From an uncultured Sphingomonas sp. (GTDB taxonomy: Bacteria; Pseudomonadota; Alphaproteobacteria; Sphingomonadales; Sphingomonadaceae), in NCBI GenBank assembly GCA_913774925.1, contig CAJYKB010000058.1, positions 1 through 33,593 on the forward strand: a stretch of 33,593 bases of DNA, given 5' to 3'. Numbering within the stretch: position 1 is the stretch's first letter; every line of letters starts with the position of its first letter. Position numbers and translations under genes: made by a program. Shown piece after piece: positions 25,481-33,018 of the stretch. Under the pieces are notes generated by a model. That model was not told the DNA's origin. It made no database searches and was given only the letters and a program-made list of their open reading frames with translations.

Positions 25481-26248
25481 ATGGCACAGCTTCCCCCCTT
25501 TCCCGGCACCAGTGGACGGCGAGACTGGCGCACCGCGTTCGACGCGGTCGGCAAGCTCATGGCGAACGGCGACGATACGCAGCAGGTGTTCCGCATCATG
25601 CGCGCGCTCAACGTCGGCAACGCGCCGCAGAACTATGCGCGGCTGATCGCGACCGAAGAGGGCGGGCGCATCGCCTACGAGCGTGCCGAGCTGGCGCAGC
25701 GTTTCTCCGACCCCGCCTTCGTCGCCTCGTTCGCGCCGGGCACGGTCGGCGCGGCGTATCGCACCTTCCTGGAGACGACGGGATATTCGGCCGACGGGCT
25801 GGTGGAGGTCAGCAAGCTGGAGGGCGACCCCGAGGCGGTCGATCATCCCTATGCCTGGATGGGGCGGCGCATCCGCGACACGCACGACATCTGGCACGTC
25901 ATGACCGGCTATCAGGCGGACGAGCCGATGGGCGAGGCGGCGCTGGTCGCGTTCAGCTTCGCGCAGGTGGGCGGGCTCGGCTGGGCGCTGATCGCGACCG
26001 CCGCGGCGCTGAAGAGCCTGCGCGTGGCGAAGAACAGGCTGTTCGCCGATGCGGTGTGGGAGGGCTATCGCCACGGCCGCGCGGCGAAGTGGCTGCAGGG
26101 CGAGGATTATCTGACGCTGCTGCACGAGCCGATGGATGCGGCGCGCTCGCGGCTGGGTATCCGCGAGCCGGTCGCCTATCGCCGTGCGCAGCGCGAGCTG
26201 GGCGCGGTGATGGCGGATTTCCTGAAGGAACGCCGCGCGGCCGCGTGA
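25481..26248 (+). CDS. coq4: Coq4 family ubiquinone biosynthesis protein
   Basis: A 255-residue protein of the Coq4 family. In eukaryotes Coq4 binds zinc, is needed for assembly of the ubiquinone biosynthesis complex, and has been linked to quinone ring decarboxylation and hydroxylation. The zinc motif HDIWH lies at 135-139, with a glutamate at 152 in the downstream helix (EPMGEAAL). Sequence RRIRDTHDIWHVMTGY is diagnostic. AGGAG at 25468-25472, 8 bases before ATG 25481, decides the start over an earlier ATG at 25403. It follows the aldo/keto reductase by 92 bases and precedes the parA-like gene by 43. A perfect palindrome covers the leader. Confidence 0.92.
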   Translation: MAQLPPFPGTSGRRDWRTAFDAVGKLMANGDDTQQVFRIMRALNVGNAPQNYARLIATEEGGRIAYERAELAQRFSDPAFVASFAPGTVGAAYRTFLETTGYSADGLVEVSKLEGDPEAVDHPYAWMGRRIRDTHDIWHVMTGYQADEPMGEAALVAFSFAQVGGLGWALIATAAALKSLRVAKNRLFADAVWEGYRHGRAAKWLQGEDYLTLLHEPMDAARSRLGIREPVAYRRAQRELGAVMADFLKERRAAA

Positions 26249-26291
26249 CCTGCTTGCCGCCCCGGTGGTGCGCCCCTAACATCCGTCATTC

Positions 26292-26999
26292 ATGACGACG
26301 ATCGCGATCTACAGCCTGAAGGGCGGCGTCGGCAAGTCGACGCTGGCGGTCAATCTCGCGTGGTGCGCGGCGACGCTGTCGGCGCGGCGGACGCTGCTGT
26401 GGGATCTCGATCCGCAGGCGGCGTCCAGCTGGATCCTGGGCGACGGCGGACAGCACGACCGCGCGCAGGCGCTGTTCTCGCGCGATGTCGCGCCCGCGCG
26501 GATGATCGCGGCGACGGGGATCGACCGGCTCGACCTGCTGCCCGCCGATGCGTCGCTGCGCGACCTCAACCACCTGTTCCGCGAGATCGACAAGAAGCGG
26601 CGGCTGCGCAAGCTCGTCTCCGACCTGGGCGAACATGATTACGTCATCCTCGATTGCCCGCCGGGGCTGACCGAAACCGCCGATCAGGTGGCGCGCGCGG
26701 CGGACCTGATCGTGGTGCCGGTGATCCCCTCCCCGCTGTCGCAGCGCGCCTTCGCCACCGTCGAGCGGCATTTCGGGGGACAGGTCCCGATGCTGCCGGT
26801 CCATGTGATGGTCGATCGCCGCCGCGCGCTGCATGTCGAGGCGATGCAGCGCCACCCCGACTGGCCTGCGATCCCCATGGCGAGCGCGGTGGAGAATGCG
26901 ACCGCGCGCCGCCTGCCCGTCGGTGCCGCTGCGCCGCGCAGTCCCGTGACGGCCGCGTTCACGCACCTGTGGCGCCGGATCGAACGAGCCGCGGGATAG
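26292..26999 (+). CDS. ParA/MinD-type ATPase, orphan
   Basis: A 235-residue deviant Walker-A ATPase. The P-loop KGGVGKST lies at 10-17, the Walker A' segment is DLDPQAASS at 38-46, and the Walker B-like strand is VILDCPPGLTET near 118-129. Its length is typical of short ParA-like proteins that position a cargo using the nucleoid or membrane as matrix. There is no parB, centromere repeat or obvious cargo gene beside it, and it is too short for the chromosomal ParA. It is followed after two bases by aat. No good Shine-Dalgarno precedes ATG 26292. The cargo is unknown. Confidence 0.85.
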   Translation: MTTIAIYSLKGGVGKSTLAVNLAWCAATLSARRTLLWDLDPQAASSWILGDGGQHDRAQALFSRDVAPARMIAATGIDRLDLLPADASLRDLNHLFREIDKKRRLRKLVSDLGEHDYVILDCPPGLTETADQVARAADLIVVPVIPSPLSQRAFATVERHFGGQVPMLPVHVMVDRRRALHVEAMQRHPDWPAIPMASAVENATARRLPVGAAAPRSPVTAAFTHLWRRIERAAG

Positions 27000-27001
27000 G
27001 G

Positions 27002-27724
27002 ATGACGGAGGCGCTCGACCTGCCGCAGCTGCTCGGCGCCTATGCGATCGGCGTCTTCCCGATGGCGGACAGCCGCGACGCGGACAGCATCTACTGGGTC
27101 GAGCCGCGGCGGCGCGCGATCCTGCCGCTCGATGGCTTTCACCTGTCGCGCTCGCTGCGCAAGACGATCGCGGCGGACCGCTTCCGCGTCACCGTGGATC
27201 GTGCGTTCGACCGCATCATCGCATTGTGCGCGGAATCGGTCGACGACCGCCCCGACACCTGGATCAACGCCACGATCGAGCAAGCCTTTCGCCGGCTCCA
27301 CGGCCTCGGGCTCGCGCACTCGGTCGAATGCTGGGACGGCGAGCGGCTGGTCGGGGGACTCTACGGCCTGGCGCTGGGACGTGCCTTCTTCGGCGAGAGC
27401 ATGGTCAGCCGCGCGACCGACGCGTCGAAGGTCGCGATCGCGTCACTGGTGGCGCGGTTGCGCGTCGGCGGGTTCACGCTGCTCGACTGCCAGTTCATGA
27501 CCGATCACCTCGCGACGCTCGGCGCGCGCGAGATCGATCGCGGCGACTACATGGCGTTACTGGGCGCCGCGCTCTCCGCCACCGGCTCGTCCGCGGCAGG
27601 CTCGTCGTCGGCAGCCGGTGCGGTTTCGGCGGGGGCGGATTTCCGCGCACTGGATGCCGCCGCGGGCGCGGACGGCGCGGTGCCGGGGAAGGTCATCGTG
27701 CAGGCCTTGACCCAGACGTCGTAG
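27002..27724 (+). CDS. aat: Leucyl/phenylalanyl-tRNA-protein transferase
   Basis: Transfers Leu or Phe from tRNA to the N-terminus of proteins with basic N-terminal residues, marking them for ClpAP (N-degron pathway). The 240-residue protein shows GVFPMADSRDADSIYWVEPR (about 17-36), FFGESMVSRATDASKVA and the C-terminal catalytic segment LLDCQFMTDHLATLGAREI (about 161-179). The conserved domain ends near residue 190; the last 50 residues are Ala/Ser/Gly-rich and coincide with the antisense DUF2155 gene, so they are probably a run-through tail. It starts 2 bases after the parA-like gene, in the same transcript. Confidence 0.93.
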   Translation: MTEALDLPQLLGAYAIGVFPMADSRDADSIYWVEPRRRAILPLDGFHLSRSLRKTIAADRFRVTVDRAFDRIIALCAESVDDRPDTWINATIEQAFRRLHGLGLAHSVECWDGERLVGGLYGLALGRAFFGESMVSRATDASKVAIASLVARLRVGGFTLLDCQFMTDHLATLGAREIDRGDYMALLGAALSATGSSAAGSSSAAGAVSAGADFRALDAAAGADGAVPGKVIVQALTQTS

Positions 27725-28224
27725 ACCGGGTGCAGCACGACATTGTACGCCGGCCGCTCCCGATAGAGCCAGCCGGAGAAGGCCCGGCGCCAGTGCGCGT
27801 CGATCCCGCGGACGTCGAGCTGAACGAAACCGCCGGTCAGCTGCTCCGGCTCCCACGGCGCGGTGCGCTCGCACGCGCGCAGGCGGATCACGACGTCGCC
27901 GACGCGCATCGCCTGCCCCGGCTTCATCGTCACGTCGCGGCTGACGCCGTTGCGCTTGTTGAGGAGGCCGATCGTCGCGACCCGCTGCGCCATCGGGGTC
28001 GCGCCGGCATCCACCGCCATGTCGTCGCCCGCAACCTGCACCACGTCGCGCCCGGCATCTGCGGGGGACGGCGCATCGGGCACCGCCTTGCTGACCACGC
28101 GGGTATTCGCGGTCGAACCGCCACCGCCGCCGGTCAGCCGAATCCCCAGCAGGTTCGTCGCCGCGAAGCCGGCGCCTGCCAATGCCACCACCACCAGCCC
28201 GCCGATCGCGAGCGGGCGGTTCAT
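27547..28224 (-). CDS. DUF2155 domain-containing protein
   Basis: A 225-residue envelope protein with one N-terminal transmembrane segment (about 5-25). A linker is followed by the DUF2155 domain (about 80-180), which includes ATIGLLNKRNG, MRVGDVVIRLRACER, GGFVQLDV and FSGWLYRERPAYNVVLHPVYD. The final 45 residues are Ala/Pro/Glu-rich and low complexity. The family is conserved in alphaproteobacteria, usually next to NDUFA12 and aat as here, but has no established role. Its ATG overlaps the TGA of NDUFA12 by four bases. Its last 178 bases run antisense through the 3' end of aat. Confidence 0.88.
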   Translation of the reverse strand: MNRPLAIGGLVVVALAGAGFAATNLLGIRLTGGGGGSTANTRVVSKAVPDAPSPADAGRDVVQVAGDDMAVDAGATPMAQRVATIGLLNKRNGVSRDVTMKPGQAMRVGDVVIRLRACERTAPWEPEQLTGGFVQLDVRGIDAHWRRAFSGWLYRERPAYNVVLHPVYDVWVKACTMTFPGTAPSAPAAASSARKSAPAETAPAADDEPAADEPVAESAAPSNAM

Positions 28225-28616
28225 GCGTCGGGGTTCCACGCCTCGTAATCGCCGGTCGCCGAGGCGCGCGCGCCGCCCTTCTCCAGCGCGCCGGAGGGAC
28301 GATAGGCGAGCGCGGTGCCGGTCATGTTGGGCACGGGGGGCTTCTGCCACGCGCGCGGCGCGGGCAGCGCCTGGTCGGGCACGTCGTCGATCTGGCGGTG
28401 GAGCCAGCTGTACCATTCGGGCGGGATGCGGCTGACGTCGTTGGCGCCGCTGTAGATCACCCAGCGCCGCGGCTCGCCCGCGGTGTCGCGCCCGCCGATC
28501 CAATAGGTGTTGCCGAGCGAATCCTCGCCGACCTGACGCTTGCCGCGCAGGCCGTAGATGATCGTGCCGACGGTGGCGCCGTTCCACCAGGTGAAGGGGT
28601 TGAGGTTGATGCCCAT
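28221..28616 (-). CDS. Complex I accessory subunit NDUFA12
   Basis: A 131-residue homologue of the 17.2-kDa complex I subunit (PF05071), one of the few accessory subunits kept in alphaproteobacteria. It binds the peripheral arm of NADH:ubiquinone oxidoreductase. Visible signatures are FTWWNGATVGTIIYG (about 8-22), GEDSLGNTYW, PRRWVIYSG, and IPPEWYSWLHRQIDDVPD. Length is normal. ATG 28614-28616 is the family start; longer open sequence upstream is not conserved. It lies 67 bases after the DUF192 gene and overlaps the DUF2155 gene by four bases. Confidence 0.95.
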   Translation of the reverse strand: MGINLNPFTWWNGATVGTIIYGLRGKRQVGEDSLGNTYWIGGRDTAGEPRRWVIYSGANDVSRIPPEWYSWLHRQIDDVPDQALPAPRAWQKPPVPNMTGTALAYRPSGALEKGGARASATGDYEAWNPDA

Positions 28617-28683
28617 CGTGCCCGACCGCTTACCCGCCCCCGGCGACGGCTTCAATGCCGGATGTTGGCGAAGTTGCGGCCCG

Positions 28684-29148
28684 TCACCACTCGACGCGGT
28701 CGCCGGGCGCGATGCCCAGCTCCGCCGCACGCCCGCCCCGCAGCTCCAGCACCGCCGTCACCGGTTCGGAAGAGGACACCGGCACCTCCGAAAAGGGCAG
28801 GGTATCCGCTTCGATGTTGGCGATGGTGCGGTCGGGACGGATGAAGATGACGTCGAGCGCGCTGGGCGTGTTCTTCATCCAGAAGCTGGCGACCTGCGCC
28901 CCGCCCCCGCCCGCGGGATAGGGCGCGAACAGCATACCACCGTCCGCGGCGATGCCGGTGCGGAACATCAGCCCGCGCTGCTGCGCCTCCGGCGTCTTCG
29001 CCACCTCCACCGCGAAGGCGTGACGCTTGCCGCCGGAAACGATCGTCAGCGGAACGGTCGCGCGCGCGGTCGCGGCGGCGTCGGGCGTGCTCGCCCCGTC
29101 GCGGCAGGCGGCGAGCGCGATCAGCACGGCCGGCGCGAGCCATTTCAT
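28684..29148 (-). CDS. DUF192 lipoprotein
   Basis: A 154-residue predicted lipoprotein with signal and lipobox LAAC, the cysteine at residue 15. The DUF192 domain (about 32-150) includes [26 protein letters not shown] and [14 protein letters not shown]. This small beta-barrel-like family is widespread in bacteria and archaea and has no settled function. The start ATG (29146-29148) overlaps the TGA of the cold-shock gene by four bases (ATGA); a second, out-of-frame ATG lies inside. It is part of the minus-strand unit that ends in DUF2155. Confidence 0.9.
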   Translation of the reverse strand: MKWLAPAVLIALAACRDGASTPDAAATARATVPLTIVSGGKRHAFAVEVAKTPEAQQRGLMFRTGIAADGGMLFAPYPAGGGGAQVASFWMKNTPSALDVIFIRPDRTIANIEADTLPFSEVPVSSSEPVTAVLELRGGRAAELGIAPGDRVEW

Positions 29149-29738
29149 TCGGGCAGCCCCACCCCCACCGCGAGCGGCCCCTTGCGCCCCGGCACGATCC
29201 GCGCGCGCAGCGGCTGTTCGGGCTCGACCTCGACGATACCGGCGCGGCGCAGGGTTTCCATATGGACGAAGATATCGCCCGGCCGCGCGGTCGCCACCAG
29301 GAAACCATAGCCCTTCAGCCGGTTGAACCATTTGACGGTCACGTCCTCCCAATCGCCGGCATCCTCGGCGATATCGGGGGCGACACGCTCCCGGTCACGC
29401 TCTCGCACCATATCGGCGGCGGGGGCGGTGTCGATCGCGGTGATTTCGATCGCCTGCCAGCCGCGCGGCCCCAAGATGACGCGGCCCGCGACCTTCGCCC
29501 CCTCCGGCAGGGTGCGGCGACCGAACGCCTGCAGCACGGAGAAATGGATCAGGATGTCGCCCATCCCGCCGTCCGTTGCCGCAGCGCCCGCGTCCGCCAC
29601 CATGAAGCCGAAGCCGCGTGTCGCATCGAACCATTTGAGCACGCCGGATACCGCCACCGCCGCGTCATCGGCGGCAGCGAGCTGTGGGCCGGTGTCATCC
29701 CCATGACCACCGGCGGGTGCGGAGCCGTCGTCGCGCAC
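29145..29738 (-). CDS. Twin cold-shock domain protein
   Basis: A 197-residue nucleic-acid-binding protein carrying two cold-shock domains in one chain. The first (about 31-97) has RNP1 [12 protein letters not shown] and RNP2-like DILIHFSVL. The second (about 133-195) has [15 protein letters not shown] and DIFVHMETL. Single-domain Csp proteins are about 70 residues; this fused form, with an acidic linker rich in Asp and Glu, is typical of alphaproteobacterial two-domain Csps and suggests RNA chaperone activity. The start is uncertain: GTG 29738 has GGAAAGG about 8 bases upstream, while an alternative GTG at 29837 would overlap recX. The leader between recX and this gene holds a symmetrical element. 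Confidence 0.85.
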   Translation of the reverse strand: MRDDGSAPAGGHGDDTGPQLAAADDAAVAVSGVLKWFDATRGFGFMVADAGAAATDGGMGDILIHFSVLQAFGRRTLPEGAKVAGRVILGPRGWQAIEITAIDTAPAADMVRERDRERVAPDIAEDAGDWEDVTVKWFNRLKGYGFLVATARPGDIFVHMETLRRAGIVEVEPEQPLRARIVPGRKGPLAVGVGLPE

Positions 29739-29772
29739 GTGTGCCTTTCCGTCCCCCTGTTGGAGAGCACAC

Positions 29773-29792
29773 CATGGGTGCACTGCACCATG
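29773..29792. promoter_or_regulatory. Dyad in the cold-shock gene leader
   Basis: GTGCA (29778-29782) and TGCAC (29784-29788) form an inverted pair around a single C, and the flanking CATGG and CCATG extend the symmetry with one bulged base. It lies 35 bases before the preferred GTG start, in the short gap after recX. The tiny centre favours a DNA dyad for a dimeric protein over an RNA hairpin. Confidence 0.35.
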
Positions 29793-29814
29793 CGACAACG
29801 CAAGACAGTAAACG

Positions 29815-30339
29815 TCAATCCGCGTCGGGAATTTCACCCGGCGCGGCGGAAACGATGCGCCGCGCGGTCGTCATGTCGTGCCCGGCGCGCAGCAGCGCCG
29901 ACAGATGCCGCTCGCGCACCTTCGGATCGTGCACCTCCTGCGCGGCGAAGGGGCCGATCCGCCGCCGCTGCGCCAACCGCAGCGCGCTGTCCCAGGCGGC
30001 GGCGCGCGCCTGCTCCATCGCCTCCGCCGCGTCGTCCGCATCGACGCCCGCGGCGCGCAGCGTGTCCGCGACGCGGCGCGCACCATAGCCGCGCCGCGCG
30101 AGCGACGCCCCCTTCAGATCGGCGAAGGCGCGATCGTCGACATAGCCCAGCGCCGCCATCCGCTGCGCCACCGCGGCGGGATCGGCCGGCGCCTCCCCCG
30201 CCCAGCCGCGTTCGCGCACCTTGCGCGTCAGATAGGCGGCGAGCTTTCCGCGAGTGGTCGCGAACCGCTCCACGTAGCGCAGCGCCAGCCGCTCCAGCGC
30301 GGGCGGATCGAGCGGAGAAAGGGGTCGTGGCGCACGCAC
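29815..30339 (-). CDS. recX: Regulatory protein RecX
   Basis: Binds RecA filaments and limits recombinase activity. The 174-residue protein shows the repeated three-helix pattern of Rec[28 protein letters not shown] (written here in part, about 13-39), [20 protein letters not shown], and the following [20 protein letters not shown] is lacking; GTG 30339 is chosen because the preceding residues of the open frame do not resemble the family. Alternative starts are possible. recA is not in the window. It is first in the minus-strand series ending in DUF2155 and diverges from the fatty-acyl-AMP ligase across 106 bases. Confidence 0.85.
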   Translation of the reverse strand: MRAPRPLSPLDPPALERLALRYVERFATTRGKLAAYLTRKVRERGWAGEAPADPAAVAQRMAALGYVDDRAFADLKGASLARRGYGARRVADTLRAAGVDADDAAEAMEQARAAAWDSALRLAQRRRIGPFAAQEVHDPKVRERHLSALLRAGHDMTTARRIVSAAPGEIPDAD

Positions 30340-30445
30340 GCCATGTTTGTGCCACAGTGAAGAAGGATGTTGGGAGTGGATTTTTAACGATTGGTCACGG
30401 CGAGGGCGCGCGCACGGCGCTGCCCCGCGGCGACAGGGATACAGA

Positions 30446-32203
30446 ATGACGACGCAGACCGCCCCGGCTCCGATGGTGGACGCCCCCGTTTCGACGCCGA
30501 CCGCGGATCCGCTGCCGCGGCGGATGTCCGACTTCGCCACGCTGGGCGAGGCGCTGGACTATGCCGCGCGAGGGGTGCGCGGCCTGAATTTCCACGACGC
30601 GCGCGGTACGCTGGTGCGCGGCTATCCCTTCGCGCAGATGAGGGCCGATGCGCATGACATGGCGCGGCGGCTGATCGCGATGGGCGTCACCCCGGGCGAG
30701 CGGGTCGCGATCGTCGCGGAGACGAGCGCGGAATTCGCCGCCCTGTTCTTCGGCACGGTGCTGTCGGGCGCCTGGCCGGTGCCGCTGCCGCTGCCGACCT
30801 CGTTCGGCGGGCGCGAAAGCTATATCGACCAGCTGCGCGTCCAGCTGGCGAGCTGCGACCCGACGATGCTGGTCTATCCGCCCGAGCTGTCGTCGCTGGC
30901 GGGCGCCGCGGCGGAGGCGGCGGGCGTGCGCGGGCTGGACTGGGCCGAGCTGGCGACCCTTCCCGCGCCCGATACGGCGCTGCCGGCGGTGTCGAGCGAC
31001 GACGTCTGCTATTTGCAATATTCCAGCGGGTCGACGCGCTTCCCGCACGGCGTGGTCATCACCCACCGCGCGCTGCTGAGCAATCTGGCGGCGCATGCGC
31101 ACGGCATGCGGATCCAGGACAGCGACCGCTGCGTCTCGTGGCTGCCGTGGTATCACGACATGGGGCTGGTCGGCTGCTTCCTCTCGCCGCTCGCCAACCA
31201 GGTGTCGACCGATTACCTCAAGACCGAGGATTTCGCGCGCCGCCCACTGTCGTGGCTCGACCTCATCAGCCGCAACACCGGCACGACGCTCAGCTATTCG
31301 CCGACCTTCGGCTATGACATCTGCGCGCGCCGTATTTCCAGCCAGACGAAGGCGTCGGACCGCTTCGACCTGTCGCGCTGGCGTGTCGCGGGCAACGGCG
31401 CGGACATGATCCGCCCCGACGTGATGCAGGCGTTCGTCGACGCCTTCGCCGATGCCGGGTTCCAGGCGAGCGCGTTCCTGCCGTCCTACGGCCTCGCCGA
31501 ATCGACGCTGGCGGTGTCGCTGATGCCGCCGGGCGAGGGCATCCGCGTCGAGCTGGTCGAGGAGACCGAGCTGTCGGGCGGTGACCATGGCGGCGATCGC
31601 CCGCAGCGCTACCGCGCGATCGTGAACTGCGGCAAGGCGGTGCGCGATATGGAGATCCAGGTCCGCGAGGAAGACGGCACCCCGCTGCCCGACGGCGCGA
31701 TCGGCAAGGTGTGGTGCCGCGGCCCGAGCGTCATGGTAGGCTATTTCCGCGATCCGGCATCGACCGACGCGTGCCTGGTCGACGGCTGGCTGGACACCGG
31801 CGACATGGGGTACATGTCGGACGGCTACATCTTCATCGTCGGCCGCGCCAAGGACATGATCATCATCAACGGCCGCAACCACTGGCCGCAGGATATCGAA
31901 TGGGCGGTCGAGCAGCTGCCCGGGTTCAAGGCGGGCGACATCGCCGCCTTCGCGATCACCACCCCGGGCGGCGAGGAGACGCCGGCGGTGCTGGTGCAAT
32001 GCCGCAGCTCCGACGAGAGCGAGCGCGTCCGCCTGCGCGACGAGATCCGCGACCGGGTACGCTCGGTCACCGGCATGAACTGCGTCGTCGAGCTGATCCC
32101 GCCGCGCACGCTGCCGCGGACCAGCTCCGGCAAGCTGAGCCGGGCGAAGGCGCGCAACCTGTACCTGAACGGCGAGATCAAGCCGTACGACCTGGCCGCG
32201 TAG
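30446..32203 (+). CDS. Fatty-acyl-AMP ligase (FAAL)
   Basis: An adenylate-forming enzyme that activates fatty acids as acyl-AMP, normally for transfer to an acyl carrier protein and not to CoA. The 585-residue protein has the AMP-binding loop YSSGSTRFPHGV (192-203), the FAAL-type core WLPWYHDMGLVGCFL, a GYFRDP block, the adenine-binding DTGDMGY, and the late catalytic lysine K563 (SSGKLSRAK). FAALs of alphaproteobacteria are found in sphingolipid synthesis loci; here no acyl carrier protein or serine palmitoyltransferase lies in the window, so the pathway is inferred from the organism type. AGGGA about 8 bases upstream supports ATG 30446. Confidence 0.92.
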   Translation: MTTQTAPAPMVDAPVSTPTADPLPRRMSDFATLGEALDYAARGVRGLNFHDARGTLVRGYPFAQMRADAHDMARRLIAMGVTPGERVAIVAETSAEFAALFFGTVLSGAWPVPLPLPTSFGGRESYIDQLRVQLASCDPTMLVYPPELSSLAGAAAEAAGVRGLDWAELATLPAPDTALPAVSSDDVCYLQYSSGSTRFPHGVVITHRALLSNLAAHAHGMRIQDSDRCVSWLPWYHDMGLVGCFLSPLANQVSTDYLKTEDFARRPLSWLDLISRNTGTTLSYSPTFGYDICARRISSQTKASDRFDLSRWRVAGNGADMIRPDVMQAFVDAFADAGFQASAFLPSYGLAESTLAVSLMPPGEGIRVELVEETELSGGDHGGDRPQRYRAIVNCGKAVRDMEIQVREEDGTPLPDGAIGKVWCRGPSVMVGYFRDPASTDACLVDGWLDTGDMGYMSDGYIFIVGRAKDMIIINGRNHWPQDIEWAVEQLPGFKAGDIAAFAITTPGGEETPAVLVQCRSSDESERVRLRDEIRDRVRSVTGMNCVVELIPPRTLPRTSSGKLSRAKARNLYLNGEIKPYDLAA

Positions 32204-32423
32204 AGGCGCGCGTCATGGTCGCCCGCGACCGCGGGACGGTCCTTGCGGACCTTGCGCGTGAGGGATCACGCCTGCGTTAAGATGAGGTCGTGTGCGTCGA
32301 TCGCGACGACTGCGACGGTGCAGGGGGATCGAGCGGTCGCCCCTCCCCTGCCCTTCATTCGAGCCGAAGACGGGAATCCATACGCGCTGCCGTTGCGAGT
32401 CCCCTGCAGACCTGCGCGTCTGG

Positions 32424-32443
32424 ATCCCCGCCTGCGCGGGGAT
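32424..32443. repeat. GCGGGGATGACG-type hairpin
   Basis: ATCCCCGC (32424-32431), loop CTGC, GCGGGGAT (32436-32443) is a perfect 8-bp stem followed by GACG, the classic core of dispersed repeats in high-GC proteobacteria. A related end, GGCGGGGATGACGG, appears near 32850-32864 without its partner. Confidence 0.7.
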
Positions 32444-32604
32444 GACGATGTAAAGTGGCCGGCGCCTGTACATGACGATCGCCTGCACTCACGCTGACCC
32501 GTTGGCCGGATGGCCCGATGGCCGGATAGCGCCGATGGGGGAATGCATTCTTTCTTCCATCCGTCATTCCCGTGGAGGCGGGACTTTTGCGAAAGTCTTC
32601 GATG

Positions 32605-32690
32605 TGCTCCTGCGCACGCAGGAACCCAGGGTCGCCGGTCCCATAAACCGTTGTTCTGCTTGATCCTGGGCTCCTGCCTTCGCAGGAGCA
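32605..32690. repeat. Inverted pair of a third repeat type
   Basis: The arm TGCTCCTGCG...GGAACCCAGG (32605-32630) is nearly the reverse complement of CCTGGGCTCCTGCC...GGAGCA (32665-32690), with about 22 of 26 positions matching. Each arm also contains its own small stem. The spacer is about 34 bases. Confidence 0.7.
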
Positions 32691-32734
32691 CGGCGTGTAC
32701 GCAGCGCGATGGCAGCCGTTTCGCGCAGGTTCCG

Positions 32735-32806
32735 CGAAGGCCGGGATCCAGTTGGCGTGGCGTTGCGGTATGTCGCGGACGTCCCCCGACTGGACCCCGG
32801 CCTTCG
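32735..32806. repeat. Inverted pair of a fourth repeat type
   Basis: CGAAGGCCGGGATCCAGT (32735-32752) and ACTGGACCCCGGCCTTCG (32789-32806) are reverse complements at 17 of 18 positions, separated by 36 bases. This is another paired unit, differing in sequence from the others in the same gap. Confidence 0.8.
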
Positions 32807-33018
32807 CCCGGGAACGAGGGAGTGACCTTCGCGGAGGTTTCGCTTCGGCGGGGATGACGGTGCGAAGCGGCGGGCACCTGCCGGTGACGGTCGCTTCACT
32901 GACAGCGACCCGGGCATCGCCCGGATTTAGAAGGTTCACCGCCCCTCCCGCTTCGTAAACGGCGCGTTCGCCGTCTTTCTCAACCCTCGGCCAACCGGGC
33001 GGCGGCTAGGCTGTGCCC

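Larger units (their letters stand above)
32204..33018. other. Repeat-rich gene-free stretch, 815 bases
   Basis: No protein or RNA gene is supported. From about 32420 to 32870 the sequence is a mosaic of unrelated inverted-repeat families, the clearest being listed separately. GGTCC/GGACC at 32238-32251 is a minor stem near the end of the fatty-acyl-AMP ligase gene, without a T-run. The final 100 bases before 33019 are plain, apart from the start of the next gene. Confidence 0.6.

Noticed and set aside
26292..26999. Plasmid or chromosomal partition locus
   Set aside because: ParA-like protein is alone, without ParB or parS-like repeats, among housekeeping genes.
32238..32251. GGTCC/GGACC hairpin after the fatty-acyl-AMP ligase as terminator
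   Set aside because: Stem of only 5 bp and no T-run.
32400..32900. CRISPR array or mobile element in the repeat-rich gap
   Set aside because: The repeats are paired inverted arms of different families, not regularly spaced direct repeats, and no transposase or cas gene is present.
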